A DNA stretch of 64,000 bases from Schizochytrium sp. TIO01 (lineage: Eukaryota; Sar; Bigyra; Thraustochytrida; Thraustochytriidae), in NCBI GenBank assembly GCA_004764695.1, contig SMSO01000037.1, positions 1,162,247 through 1,226,246 on the forward strand, read 5' to 3'. The first letter of the stretch is position 1. Each line of letters opens with the position of its first letter. The notes under the pieces are model-generated. The model saw nothing but the letters and a program-made list of their open reading frames with translations. It did not search any database and had not been told where the DNA came from. The position numbers were made by a program, and so were the translations under genes. This document shows, in pieces, positions 53,921-64,000 of the stretch.

Positions 53921-54100
53921 CAGGCACTTCAAAGTGGTCTGAGTTCTCGTGAATCTGTAATGGATCTCAGGCGCTTCAAAGCGGTCTGAGCTCTCGTGAA
54001 TCTGTAATGGATCTCAGGCACTTCAAAGTGGTCTGAGTTCTCGTGAATCTGTAATGGATCTCAGGCGCTTCGAAGCGGTCTGAGTTCTCGTGAATCTGTA
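53921..54100. repeat. 47-bp minisatellite with alternating paired variants, 4 copies
   Basis: Four tandem 47-bp copies starting 53921, 53968, 54015 and 54062; the last is truncated. They alternate between CACTT-CA-AAGTG (copies 1 and 3) and CGCTT-C(A/G)-AAGCG (copies 2 and 4), so an A-to-G change is always matched by T-to-C across a short inverted repeat. Confidence 0.92.
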
Positions 54101-54745
54101 GCTCTAGAGATAAACACGAACTTGGGTACCGTCTGTGCATTGCAACTATTATGATGTGCCTCGCAGGCAACAACGCGGTCGTGATGAAAGGCAGTATACC
54201 TACCTGTCCATAAATGCGATCCCCGCCAGCGTCGGCTTAGGCAATGAGGTGAGCTACAAGGTTTTCAGGTTCGTTTTACTTTGAAAACAACGCTTGATGT
54301 TGATGAGATTGAACGAGGGCCAAGATTTGGGAACCGCCACTGCAAAACGTAGTTTGAGAGGACTCGCCATACTCGTGAGGCATTGTTGTAATCTGCTTGG
54401 GCAAGCAGAGACGAGACGTTTGGCTAGTTGAAAATATTCAAGTTGGTCCTCCACGCAGAAGAGTGACACTAAGTATGACGCCGTCAAAAATCATCAAGCA
54501 AAGATATTCAAGTACTTCTCAGAGAGGCGGCTCCAGGTTAGCACCATAGCATCAAAACCAGCTCGTCGCCTTGAGTCGTAGTTGAACCTAGCAGTGCTTG
54601 CAGGATCATGCTGCACATGCGGGCGGTACGAGGGGAAAGTTCAAGATCGAAAATATCCAACAAGTCATCGAAGAAATATATGCATACTATAATTACAGCA
54701 TTCTTGTTGGTACTATTGAGTCTACTCAGGAAGGGCCCAAAAGAC

Positions 54746-57700
54746 TCACGAGAGTGCTTCAAGTTCAGATCGAACTCGATGGAATTCTGTCTGTAGTCGC
54801 TGTAATGTTGAGTCATCCTCACCATGAAGAGCCATTTCAAGGCTTAACTGCTGAAGCCGAAGGTTAAGCCGTCGGAGATCCTGTGACGAGCGCAAGCCTT
54901 CCGCGTCGTCCTCGCCTAGTGCACTGAGACCTAACATTCCGCTGCGATCAATGCTCGCTGAGGAACCATGGCTGAAGCGCAGCTGCTCCATCGCAGCGAC
55001 ATTTGAAGTACCGGCGTCAACAGAATCGTCAGCGGCACGTAGAGGGGAAGGGGCGAAGCCTGTTACAGCGCGCCTTAAGCTGTCGTTGTCATCGTTATCA
55101 CTATTCTCGCCATAGTGATGTTGGTTGTGGTTGTGGTTGTTGTTGTTGTTGTTGTTGTTGTTGCTGTTGACACTAATGCTACTGTTGCTATGGCGGATTG
55201 GACTGTTGCTCATCATGCTCTCGCCTACTTGAAAAAAATCTTTCTTCGCAATCGGACTTCCCTGAAAACCTGCTTCGACGCCAATGTCATGTCTTCTACG
55301 TGCGCCACCTGCAAGACCATCCACTCCGTCTTCCTCCTGCTCCTCATCATCCTCATCAGCAAAACTTGATTCCAGAGTTCCGGACTCTGGAGATCTATGA
55401 ATTGCAAAATTAGTATTGAAATAATCAACTGTTCCCCCCTGGCTGCGCCGAGGGGGTGTATGAACTGAACGATAGTCACTTAAGCGCTCGGCAGCTCCTC
55501 CTGCAACGCCGTGAAACATGCGCGGGTGGTGCAGGTGGTGATGGTTTCGGGTAGGTGCCATATGGTCATTGGAGACATCTTCTATGTAACCTTCGCCTTC
55601 GTAGTCCTCCTCATTTTCAGTATAGACATTATCACCACTTTTCAGCGAACCGGCTTCCTTGTCTTCTCCTAACAAGCCATCTTTTCGATACCCAAACTTT
55701 CCTAGACCCTCTTCTTCTTCTTCATCCCAGGTACCTTGGCCAACATCAGATACAACTTCATCAGCATTTGCACCACGAGCATTTCGAATCATGCCTAAAT
55801 GCACATCGCTAGCATCCATAGCAACACCATCCTCCTTGAGAAGGTCCTCACGAGTCTTGAGCGATTTTTCTAGCATCTGCAAACAGTTGCGTAATTTATC
55901 GTGATATGATGAAGGGTCTTCATCATTATCAGAGTAAGCGCTTGAAGATGATTCCTCTTCATCTTCTGTCCCAACAGCACGTTCATGTGAACCCATGCCG
56001 TACACCAATTGTTGATTTCCTTGATACAAAAGGTCCCGCTGATGCTGTAAATGAACTAGACGATTCGCCTGTTGTATTAATTCTTGAAAACGCTCCTCGA
56101 TAGTAGCTTGCCGCTTCTGTAGACGTAGTGCATTGTCACGCATAGCCTCAACCTCGTCAGAACCTAAAGTTAGCTCTTCATCCGCAAGGAGCTCCTCACG
56201 TTGTTTGAAAACATGCGCTTGAACCTTAACTGCATCAGCTGCAATCTCGCACATATCTTCACTCAAAGGCTGAGTCAGGTGTTCTGACTTGATTGGTGTC
56301 AGGAGGCTTGTTAAACGTTTTAACCGGTGCATGCTTGCCTCAGCCGCATGAAGAAGGCTTTTTATCTGGGAATCAAGAGTATCAAGTTGGCTCAGTTGCG
56401 TCTGTCGAACTCGTGACATTTCTGAACGCTCTTCGCTCTCGCTTTCCTCGTTCTGAACCTTATTCTGGATTGAGTGACTTTTATCGTTTGCTCTGGAGGT
56501 GTGCTCGCTTTCCTCTACATCGTTGGTAGCACTTAAATGTTTAAGTTTAGATGTGTTAGACTGGCGGCTTCCGTACTGGTGAGAATCTCCTGTTGATGGT
56601 GATGTGCGAACCATGCGGCTTATCCGTGAGGAATACTCATCATTTACCTCGTCATCACTTTCTTCAAGCTCGGTTTCCACTACACCTAGGGTTTTGCCAA
56701 CTTTCTTGCTATCAAGCGAATCAGACGTGGCGTTCTCTTCTTCGTTTACTTCTTCCTCCTGAATATAAAGAAAATCTCGAAACGAGTTTTGTGCTAAGGT
56801 CTCCTTTTCAACAATAGCCTTCGCAAGTTCAGCACGTGCATTCCTTGCCCGCGCAACAAGCAACGGTGCCATGGACTGAAGTTCGTGCAATGGTGTGCCA
56901 GGACCTGATCTTGCCTTCGAAATTTCAGAAGAATTCATAGAGTGAGAAGCAGACAAGTGGTGGCCTTGACTGGTTGGACGAGATGTTAATTTCATACCAG
57001 ATCTATTTAACGGTTCAGATGAAGCATCAGAACCGATCTCAACATTCCCCGGAACAACATTCTCAAGGTTCTGGTCTTGCACAACTTCGTGCTCAAGTTG
57101 TTGTGCTCTCCCACGGCCAAGTTTCGCTTGCGTAGTCATCTTACTACGAATCTCACTGTCATTTTCCTCTGCGGAATTATCTTGATGTGATTCCGAGGTG
57201 AGGTCTGAGAATGCCACCTTTTTGGTCAAATTATTTCTCTTACCAGCACCAGTAACAGAATTTTCATCTTGAGTGAGCGTCGCCCACTTTGCCTCTAAAC
57301 GTGCATGTTCGACTTCAATTTGTTTCCGGTGACGCGCAAGCTCTTCCTCGATTCTTCGACGTTCCTCTTCAATTTTATTGTGCTCACGCGCTTGCTCAGC
57401 TGCGCGTTGCGACAGCTCATCATCCAGTCGAGCCTTTTCCTCCATGACTTCCTTCACAGCCTCCTTAACAAGATTCTCAATCTCTGGAGAAGCTGAGACC
57501 CTTTGGTGATCTTCAGAACCACCCTCGTTCAAAGCGTTTGTATCGTCATCATTTGAAGTTGATTTCTTGCCTCGATTAGCTCGAGGCGATGGACCAGAAA
57601 GACCAAGATTCAATGTACTGGGAGGGTGGCGTGAAACGGGATCCTCTTGAATTTGAGACACAAGCTCCTCGTTGCGCTGCAATGTGCTGTATCTCTCGTT

Positions 57701-60700
57701 ACGGATGGTTTCCCATTCTTGTTGGATTCGCTTGTTGAGCTCTCTGCGTTCTACCTCCAATGCTTCACGCTCCCATTGTTGGCGAGATTGCAATGCTTCC
57801 CGCTCTGCACTTAGCTGCTCAAGCATTTGACGCCTTTCTGCTTCGACTTTGTTGGTTGAAGCAGCTGCAGCAGCTGCTGATGAACCCTGTTTCACTAACG
57901 CCTCCATCTTTTGTAACGCATAATCCTGATCTTGGCGTTGGACTTTAAGTATAGCTTCATGAAGAACTTTTAGCTCATCTTGCTGTCGATTTGCAAGAGC
58001 GCGAGTTTGATCAAGAAGACGGTTTTCCATCGCACGCTGAGCACGCTCAATGTCGCCTACTTCTCTTCTCCAACCTTGCTCCTGCTCCATACGAATGTTC
58101 TTAATCTCCTTCATCAGTTCATTGATAGTCCTGCTTTCTGAGGCAAGCACACCATTGGTGGCCTGGCGAGGAACTGCTGCAATAACTGGCATGCGACCAG
58201 CTTCAGAAGTGATTGTTTGGCGCTGTTCACGCTCCCGAGTCTTTTGCCTCTGCTCTCGCTCAGACACATTCTTTAACCGACGCTGCAGCTCTTCCCCATA
58301 AGATTCGAGGCGCTTCGCAAGATGAGAGCTGGCAGTCTGCTCCTGTGCTTGCTCTACAGCATGCCGCTTGTCTCGTTCGTGAATTTTTTGAGCTTGGAAT
58401 TCAACTGCTGTTGCGCGCTTTGCAAGAGCACGTTCTCGTTTACGTACCTCTGCAATCTGTTTTTTGAGCGATTGTAATTTGGTCTCGAGGGCTGTCTGGC
58501 TGCGGATCAGATCACGTTTCTTTTCACGAATTGATTGTGACTCCTCATCAAGCTTCTTACTACGCGTTAAAAGCGTATTTGACGTTTCAATGAGATTTGC
58601 TTCTCGATTCTCAACTTCTTTCACCCGACGTTGCAAAAGTTCGGAAGCAGCACGCAGCTCTTCTTTAACACGGATATCAAGTCGGCGTGCACGAGCTATC
58701 CGAACAGAAGCACGTTTCTTCTCCGCTACCGCATCCTGGCGAGCCAAAGCCATTTTTTTTTTCAAAGTCTGGCGTTCATGATTCAAACTTTCCCTCAAAG
58801 CTTGCAAACGTTGCTCAGTCTGTGCAAGGGCTACCTCTCGATTTGCGCAGGCTACCTCTCGTTCATCTAAATTCCGAAGTTGCTCATCTAGCTCAAGTTC
58901 GCGTTGCTGCAGAAATTCGCGCTCTCTGACAAGGTTTACTCTTTCATCCTGCAAGGCCCCGTCTGCGTCTTGCCAAAGTGCAGTATCGCTTTGTAAAGAC
59001 CTTCGCGCATCTTGAATGGATTTTCGTTCATCTTCAAGGAGCTTTTCTTCACTCTGCAGCTTTGATTCGCGTTCTGCAAGTCGCTGTTTCTCGTCCTCCA
59101 CTTTGCTTCGTAAGTGTTCCAGTTCTGTTCTCTCGAGAATTAATTTGTTCTCGGCCTTTTCGAGTGCGGTCTTATGCGCGTCCAAGGTTTCACGATCTGT
59201 TATTACCTTCTTTGCACGCTCTTCCAAACCATGTACAAGTGCAGCTTCTTGGTCTTTTAAATCCTGAAGTTCTTTTCGGACTTTGGCCACCACATTACGA
59301 TCGGCCAGCAGCTCAGCCAAGGTCTTCTCTGCCTCTTCTTTCAATGAATTTTGCTCTCGATGCCAAGCCATCATTTGCTCCTCAAATTGCTTTTCACGAG
59401 TGGAGCTTTGCGCCTGTGCTAGCCGAATAGCATTCTCGCGTGCTGAGACTTCAGCTTCTCGAATCTTTAAGGAGTTTTTATCTTCTAAAATAGATCGCCG
59501 CTCCTCGGCAAGGCGGTCCTGGTCACCTTGAAGTTCTTTCTTCTTATCCTCAAGAGCCTTCACCCCCGAAGCAAGTTCTCCACTTTTGATGCTCCAATCT
59601 TTGTCATATTGTTTACGCTTCTCTTCCAGTTGCGCTTGCTCATATTTCACAATTGCACTTTTTTCATCTATCTCTGCCTGCAATATGGCCAGGGCGTTTT
59701 CAGATGATGAATGTTTCTTTTCTTTTTCTTGAAGTTCTCGAGAAGACTTTTCTAATTCCGCTTGTTGTTCGGAAAGCTTCGACTCTAAGGCCTCAAGTTT
59801 GACCTTTGTTTCGGCAAGTGAGCTTTCCTGTACCTTCACCGCCTTTTCACGCTCTTCTAGGTTCCCCAAGAGTGCGCGGTCTTGTCGCAGGCGTTCCAAG
59901 TCCCTAGTCAAACTGCGCTCTGCATTGCATGCAGCTTGCTCAGCCTGGTTTGCTCGACGCCTCGCTTGAACTGCTTCAGCAAGTTCCCTTTTCGCTTGTT
60001 GCACAGTTTCAACCATCTTTTCTCGCTCAGTCTCAATGCGAGCTACTGCTGCTTCTCTTGCTCGCAAAATCTTGAACTGTTTCTCCACTGTCGAAGTTTG
60101 CCCTTCCAGTTGTACGCGTACTTTCGCTAATTGCGCCTCGCCATTCTCCAGAGCCTCCAGACGCCCCTTGTCAGTCTCTGCTTGCGCAAGTCTCTTCTTA
60201 AGTCTGCCAATCTCCTGCTCAGCGTCCTCCAATAAGCCCTTGTCCGCTCTCCACCGCGTCTTCTCACGTGCGAGATCTTCTGCTTCTTTCTGGGTCTGTG
60301 CCTTGAGTGCTTCGAGCTTAAACTCTTCCTCCCGCACCTGAATCTGCATTGACTTTAGGTCCCTCAGAGCTTTCTCCCGCACCAAGACGCTCGCCTCTAA
60401 AGCCTCGGCCTCCCTCACGCGAATTTCTGCGTTCTTCCTTGCCTCCAAAGCCTCTGCGTGCCTTTTTTCGAGCTGCTGGCGTTCTTCTCGCACGTTCTTT
60501 TCCCACAAGCCACGCGCTTTTTCCATCTCCGCCTTCGTGCGTTCTAACTCATTACGCTGCTGTTCATGCCGCGACTGCATCTCCTCTGCCGCCCTATGCG
60601 CTTCCTTTTCTTTCTCTTGTGCGCGAGATGTAGCAATTCGGGCCTTTTCGAGCTGTACTTCGAGTTGTCTCCGCACTTCCTCCGCGTCTCGGACCCTCCG

Positions 60701-61456
60701 AGCAGCGTCTGCCTCCTTGGCCTGGGCCGCGTCGAGGCGGTCAGCGAGAGACTTCTGAGCCTCGGAGACGCGGCGAGCCTCTTCTCGAAGCTTGTTTAGC
60801 GCCTCGGCAGCTTGAGAAGACTCTAGTAGGCGCCTCTGCGAAGTCGCCTCGAGTCGCGAGGACTCCTGCTGCAGACTATTGATGTGCGATGTTAGGGTGC
60901 GTTCATCGTCCCGGAGCGCATCCGTGCGACTCAAGAGCGCTTGATGCTGCTCGAGTAGTTCCAGCTCAAATGCTTCGCCAACTCGAGCGAGAAGGTTTCC
61001 CACACGCGGAGCGGACGCCACTCTGTGGTCTGAGACCGAACTGCCTATAGAGACAGACGAGACATCATCGTAGGCATCATCGTCGAGTTGGGCTCCAGGA
61101 GCATCGCGTGAGAGCAGATCTTCGGAAGACCGCGCTGCGAGAATGAAATCTACGGTCGTTCGTGTGGGTGATGACGGTTTTGGAGCCGCAGTTAAGTTTG
61201 CGTTGTAGCTGGGCCTCGAGGAGGCATGGTCGAAAGCACCTGCTAAGCCTGCTGCAAGATTGGCCTCAGCATCCTCGATGGAGGCAGAATCGGCCGCTCT
61301 AGCTAGTGAAGCGGCGCTGCTCAGGGCAAAAAGACCAGAGGCTTGCTCGGAGCGTCCTGAATGGTCAGCGAGTTCGCCGACCGACGTGTCCATCGCATCG
61401 CGAGCGGAGCGCGCTTTGCGGTCTGCGGCGGATCCCACTTGGTCACTCCGTGCCAT
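54746..61456 (-). CDS. giant coiled-coil protein (2236 residues)
   Basis: A single exon from ATG 61456 (a GTG lies just upstream) to the stop at 54746. Residues ~1-170 are Ser/Ala-rich and probably disordered. From ~170 to ~1200 the sequence is near-continuous, highly charged coiled coil (for example RVREAEALEASVLVREKALR). After a linker come further coiled segments around 1250-1400 and 1650-1850. The C-terminus is acidic and low-complexity, with a run of nine Asn then Asn/His repeats (encoded by GTT/TTG repeats near 55125-55160) and a short final helical end. Long rods of this kind often build basal-body rootlets, centrosomes or cortical scaffolds, but I cannot assign a family. No motor or enzymatic motif was seen. 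The length without an intron is consistent with an intron-poor genome. Confidence 0.9.
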   Translation of the reverse strand: MARSDQVGSAADRKARSARDAMDTSVGELADHSGRSEQASGLFALSSAASLARAADSASIEDAEANLAAGLAGAFDHASSRPSYNANLTAAPKPSSPTRTTVDFILAARSSEDLLSRDAPGAQLDDDAYDDVSSVSIGSSVSDHRVASAPRVGNLLARVGEAFELELLEQHQALLSRTDALRDDERTLTSHINSLQQESSRLEATSQRRLLESSQAAEALNKLREEARRVSEAQKSLADRLDAAQAKEADAARRVRDAEEVRRQLEVQLEKARIATSRAQEKEKEAHRAAEEMQSRHEQQRNELERTKAEMEKARGLWEKNVREERQQLEKRHAEALEARKNAEIRVREAEALEASVLVREKALRDLKSMQIQVREEEFKLEALKAQTQKEAEDLAREKTRWRADKGLLEDAEQEIGRLKKRLAQAETDKGRLEALENGEAQLAKVRVQLEGQTSTVEKQFKILRAREAAVARIETEREKMVETVQQAKRELAEAVQARRRANQAEQAACNAERSLTRDLERLRQDRALLGNLEEREKAVKVQESSLAETKVKLEALESKLSEQQAELEKSSRELQEKEKKHSSSENALAILQAEIDEKSAIVKYEQAQLEEKRKQYDKDWSIKSGELASGVKALEDKKKELQGDQDRLAEERRSILEDKNSLKIREAEVSARENAIRLAQAQSSTREKQFEEQMMAWHREQNSLKEEAEKTLAELLADRNVVAKVRKELQDLKDQEAALVHGLEERAKKVITDRETLDAHKTALEKAENKLILERTELEHLRSKVEDEKQRLAERESKLQSEEKLLEDERKSIQDARRSLQSDTALWQDADGALQDERVNLVREREFLQQRELELDEQLRNLDEREVACANREVALAQTEQRLQALRESLNHERQTLKKKMALARQDAVAEKKRASVRIARARRLDIRVKEELRAASELLQRRVKEVENREANLIETSNTLLTRSKKLDEESQSIREKKRDLIRSQTALETKLQSLKKQIAEVRKRERALAKRATAVEFQAQKIHERDKRHAVEQAQEQTASSHLAKRLESYGEELQRRLKNVSEREQRQKTREREQRQTITSEAGRMPVIAAVPRQATNGVLASESRTINELMKEIKNIRMEQEQGWRREVGDIERAQRAMENRLLDQTRALANRQQDELKVLHEAILKVQRQDQDYALQKMEALVKQGSSAAAAAASTNKVEAERRQMLEQLSAEREALQSRQQWEREALEVERRELNKRIQQEWETIRNERYSTLQRNEELVSQIQEDPVSRHPPSTLNLGLSGPSPRANRGKKSTSNDDDTNALNEGGSEDHQRVSASPEIENLVKEAVKEVMEEKARLDDELSQRAAEQAREHNKIEEERRRIEEELARHRKQIEVEHARLEAKWATLTQDENSVTGAGKRNNLTKKVAFSDLTSESHQDNSAEENDSEIRSKMTTQAKLGRGRAQQLEHEVVQDQNLENVVPGNVEIGSDASSEPLNRSGMKLTSRPTSQGHHLSASHSMNSSEISKARSGPGTPLHELQSMAPLLVARARNARAELAKAIVEKETLAQNSFRDFLYIQEEEVNEEENATSDSLDSKKVGKTLGVVETELEESDDEVNDEYSSRISRMVRTSPSTGDSHQYGSRQSNTSKLKHLSATNDVEESEHTSRANDKSHSIQNKVQNEESESEERSEMSRVRQTQLSQLDTLDSQIKSLLHAAEASMHRLKRLTSLLTPIKSEHLTQPLSEDMCEIAADAVKVQAHVFKQREELLADEELTLGSDEVEAMRDNALRLQKRQATIEERFQELIQQANRLVHLQHQRDLLYQGNQQLVYGMGSHERAVGTEDEEESSSSAYSDNDEDPSSYHDKLRNCLQMLEKSLKTREDLLKEDGVAMDASDVHLGMIRNARGANADEVVSDVGQGTWDEEEEEGLGKFGYRKDGLLGEDKEAGSLKSGDNVYTENEEDYEGEGYIEDVSNDHMAPTRNHHHLHHPRMFHGVAGGAAERLSDYRSVHTPPRRSQGGTVDYFNTNFAIHRSPESGTLESSFADEDDEEQEEDGVDGLAGGARRRHDIGVEAGFQGSPIAKKDFFQVGESMMSNSPIRHSNSSISVNSNNNNNNNNNHNHNQHHYGENSDNDDNDSLRRAVTGFAPSPLRAADDSVDAGTSNVAAMEQLRFSHGSSASIDRSGMLGLSALGEDDAEGLRSSQDLRRLNLRLQQLSLEMALHGEDDSTLQRLQTEFHRVRSELEALS

Positions 61457-62225
61457 CTTTTTCCTCACCTTAGGCTCATTTTATTTAATTACACGAACTC
61501 AAATTCAACCCCAAAATGGAAAATTTCCTAAACCAAAAACCCAAAGGCTTCAGAGGACCTCATGAACCAAAGACTCCTCTGCGTCTATACATATGCTCTT
61601 CTGATGGACGTGGTGTCGTGCAGGCTAGGCATCAGTACCTACACGCACCAGAGCTCCTCCATGCCAAAAACCTAACGGCGAATTAATGAATGAATGAATG
61701 AATGAATGAATGAATGAATGAATGAATGAGTTACTCCGCATTATCGAATGACATGAGGGAAAAAGAATAGAACGGTCCTAGAACAGAACGGTGCATTTGA
61801 GCAGTCGAGACGATGGGATGACCAATACGAATTTGCGAAAGCTGCATCAAATGCAATGCAAGTCTGGTTTGGTTTAGGAGCAGAGGGGCCCCGATGTCGT
61901 TTGGGATGTTGCAGATACGTGCATTTACTGACGATGCATTTCAGGCGTACCAGTGCAGACGGTCGAAGTTTGTCCGGTGATACCTGACCTTGAGGTGAAT
62001 GATGAATGAGGAGGAGTACACACCTACCTCAGGTGTGTTGAGAATGAGTGATTTGGCATCGAATGAATGAGGAATGCAAGTTGAGAACGATTGAACATGT
62101 TGCATTTTGCATGTTGATCTTGAGCTGACAATCACAAACTAACAGTCTCAAATCTAACAACGGCCGCGGATCGCCAACGCTGCTGGATAGACGAAAGGGA
62201 GAAGGGTCTGCTTGGTCTTGAAGCG
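61457..62225. other. divergent intergenic region
   Basis: Between the giant coiled-coil gene (minus) and the ankyrin gene (plus). Contains a (GAAT)n tract at 61684-61729 and a CACCTACCTCAGGTG element near 62020. Probably holds both promoters. Confidence 0.55.
61684..61729. repeat. (GAAT)n microsatellite
   Basis: About eleven perfect GAAT units. Confidence 0.95.
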
Positions 62226-64000
62226 ATGCCAAGACTGGGTTTCAGAGGCAGCAGGGCCGAGGAAGAGAGCGACAAGGAAGATAAACTCGCAGTCGCGCGT
62301 CGCCGCAAGCGCTATGAAAGAGAGTTTGGAACACGCTTTCGTCGAGATGGTAATGACGATGAAGACGAAGATTATGAAGAAAAAGATATGGAAGAGGAGA
62401 TAGACAATAACAATAGCAATGGGGGAAGAGACAATGATGATAGCGAAGATGAGGAAGACATGCGGGCAATATCCATTACAAAGCGCAAGGCAAACTCAGC
62501 ACTTAACCTCAGGCCAGGCAGTTCGCTCGCTGCAAAGGACCTCCGATACTCAACAAAGCCACTAGATTCTCTGTCTGATCGCGAAATGGCCTCTTGGACT
62601 GACTCGAACCATCGAAACATTTTACAGGTTTGCATTGCTGCAGATAACGTTGAGGCCGTGCGTATTGTACTTCGTAGGCTTATCCAACAAAAAGTGGAAA
62701 GATGTCGCCGTGAGGACGAGAGACAGCTTAGAGCAGCTCGGCGAGAGCTTGCACAAATGCAATTAGGTTCGATGCCAAGCGCCCTTAGCTCATGTGAGGG
62801 CCGTGTAAAAGCACGCAAGCACCAAGTGGAAAGTCTAGCACAGATTGCAGAGAATTTCTTTAAAGAGATTGCATGTCAGCCCGACAAAAACGGATGGACT
62901 TCATTTCACTATGCAGCACAATCTCGAAGCTCATGTATTTCTGAGCTTTTGGAAGGTCCCCATCTTGCGAGACTTTCTGCTCTGTCTAATCCGAAAACAC
63001 AGGATCAAATGTATACAGAGCGTTCTTTGATGGTCTCAGTAAGAGACTCTACAGGCTGCACACCTCTTCATATAGCCGCTGCGAATGGAAACGCCTCTGC
63101 TATTCGCGCTCTTCTTCGCTGGAATGCAGATTTCAGCATCAAGAACCTAGACAACGATTTGCCAATCGACGTTGCAATAGATCGCGTCACTCGGCGCGCT
63201 TTACAAGCTGGTCTTCGCGCACCTACAACCATGAGCTCGACAGATAGAATTGCGAGAAGTCAAAAATTGTCTGAAGGTACCAAAATTTCCCTCCAAACAC
63301 TATGTGAATGTGGGGAAAACGTGAATGAAAGATTTGGATTGTCTTTACAGGCATCCTTGCACGAGGCAGCCCGAGCAGGTGATCTGCAGGTTGTTAAATT
63401 TCTAGTTGAAGAAAGCAAAGAAGCTGATGTAAATATTGTCGATGCAAATGGCCGCACGCCTTTGCATATGGCAGCACAGGAAAGCTCAGCTGTCCACCGG
63501 ACAATAGCTGATATCCTTTTGCGTAACGGAGCCAAAGTGAACCACGCAAGTCATGCCGGATACACCCCTCTGCATGCTGTGGCCGCAAGCTCCTGTAGCT
63601 CATCTAAAAACAAGCAGCTGATGGTAGCCTTGTTAATCCGAGCGGGAGCAAGGTTGGAAGCAAAAACTGAGAAAGGGCTCAGCCCACTGTTGCTTGCCTC
63701 GAAACATGGCCATGTAGGAGTCGTTTATGAACTTATTCTATCAGGCTGTAAGCTCAATTCGCTTGACGACAAGCTATGGAACGCTTTGCACTTTGCAACT
63801 TTCTACAAACACTTTGAGCTTGTTCATCTACTTGCTTACGCAGATGCAGAGGTTCAAGTACTGCAACACAATCGAAATTCGCATGGCAAACTACCATCAG
63901 ATCTCTGTCGAGATTCTAGATTCCGGGATGCATTAAAGTCTACCTGGGAATACGCAAGTGAAGGCTGCATTGACAAACTGAGAAGCGCACTGCGGGATGA
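62226..64000 (+). CDS. ankyrin-repeat protein, partial (C-terminus beyond window)
   Basis: Open from ATG 62226 to the end of the window (591 codons, no stop), so the C-terminus is missing; a stop lies upstream of the ATG. The N-terminal ~100 residues are basic then strongly acidic (EDEDYEEKDMEEEIDN). Ankyrin motifs follow: NGWTSFHYAAQ (~221), GCTPLHIAAANGN (~278), SLHEAARAGDLQVVKFLVE (~377), NGRTPLHMAAQ (~408), GYTPLHAVAA (~444), KGLSPLLLASKHGHVGVV (~483) and NALHFATFYKHFELVHLL (~518). Two charged helical segments interrupt the first repeats. Ankyrin repeats mediate protein binding; no catalytic domain is visible in the part present. Confidence 0.85.
   Translation, partial: MPRLGFRGSRAEEESDKEDKLAVARRRKRYEREFGTRFRRDGNDDEDEDYEEKDMEEEIDNNNSNGGRDNDDSEDEEDMRAISITKRKANSALNLRPGSSLAAKDLRYSTKPLDSLSDREMASWTDSNHRNILQVCIAADNVEAVRIVLRRLIQQKVERCRREDERQLRAARRELAQMQLGSMPSALSSCEGRVKARKHQVESLAQIAENFFKEIACQPDKNGWTSFHYAAQSRSSCISELLEGPHLARLSALSNPKTQDQMYTERSLMVSVRDSTGCTPLHIAAANGNASAIRALLRWNADFSIKNLDNDLPIDVAIDRVTRRALQAGLRAPTTMSSTDRIARSQKLSEGTKISLQTLCECGENVNERFGLSLQASLHEAARAGDLQVVKFLVEESKEADVNIVDANGRTPLHMAAQESSAVHRTIADILLRNGAKVNHASHAGYTPLHAVAASSCSSSKNKQLMVALLIRAGARLEAKTEKGLSPLLLASKHGHVGVVYELILSGCKLNSLDDKLWNALHFATFYKHFELVHLLAYADAEVQVLQHNRNSHGKLPSDLCRDSRFRDALKSTWEYASEGCIDKLRSALRD

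Noticed and set aside
53921-54100. Possible CRISPR array
   Set aside because: The repeats are directly adjacent with no unique spacers, and the genome is eukaryotic.

Overview
This is nuclear DNA from a microbial eukaryote. Genes are mostly long single-exon ORFs on both strands, each with its own intergenic space. There are no ribosome-binding sites or operons. Spacers are rich in tetranucleotide microsatellites, and products are eukaryotic (V-ATPase subunit e, exosome MTR3, C2, EF-hand, ankyrin and giant coiled-coil proteins). Compact intron-poor genes, an expanded acyl-CoA synthetase cluster, a eukaryotic RapZ-C protein and basal-body-like coiled-coil proteins would fit a stramenopile protist such as a thraustochytrid/labyrinthulomycete. 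That placement is inference, not proof.

Layout. 1-2.2 kb: 3' part of a multi-C2-domain gene (minus strand). 6.4-21.3 kb: four tandem same-strand paralogs of a bubblegum-type (ACSBG-like) long/very-long-chain acyl-CoA synthetase. All four start with an N-myristoylation-type MGxxx(S/T) sequence; copy 1 carries two single-base frameshifts. 22-28.3 kb: V-ATPase subunit e, a three-EF-hand protein, a small coiled-coil protein and an EF-hand/coiled-coil protein. 28.7-31.4 kb: a probable short-intron gene of unknown function and a small membrane protein. 32.9-45.3 kb: APRT with a hydrophobic N-terminus, a zinc alcohol dehydrogenase, a RapZ-C domain protein, a four-pass membrane protein, tRNA methyltransferase TRMO divergent from exosome subunit MTR3, and an M14 carboxypeptidase with a C-terminal membrane anchor. 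45.4-54.7 kb: a gene-poor, microsatellite-dense stretch ending in a 47-bp minisatellite. 54.7-61.5 kb: a 2236-residue coiled-coil protein in one exon. 62.2-64 kb: the 5' part of an ankyrin-repeat gene that runs off the window.

How the genes work together. The clearest functional unit is the acyl-CoA synthetase array, which would activate fatty acids for lipid synthesis or turnover, probably at membranes if the myristoylation prediction holds. TRMO and MTR3 share a ~0.4 kb divergent promoter and both act on RNA. The other genes look like unrelated housekeeping or cytoskeletal genes. Four sites in three genes (C2 gene, synthetase copy 1 twice, APRT) look like one extra base each. Assembly error, pseudogenisation, short introns and frameshifting remain to be separated.

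Many apparent ORF starts in this window are GTG or TTG. I moved those to the first in-frame ATG.
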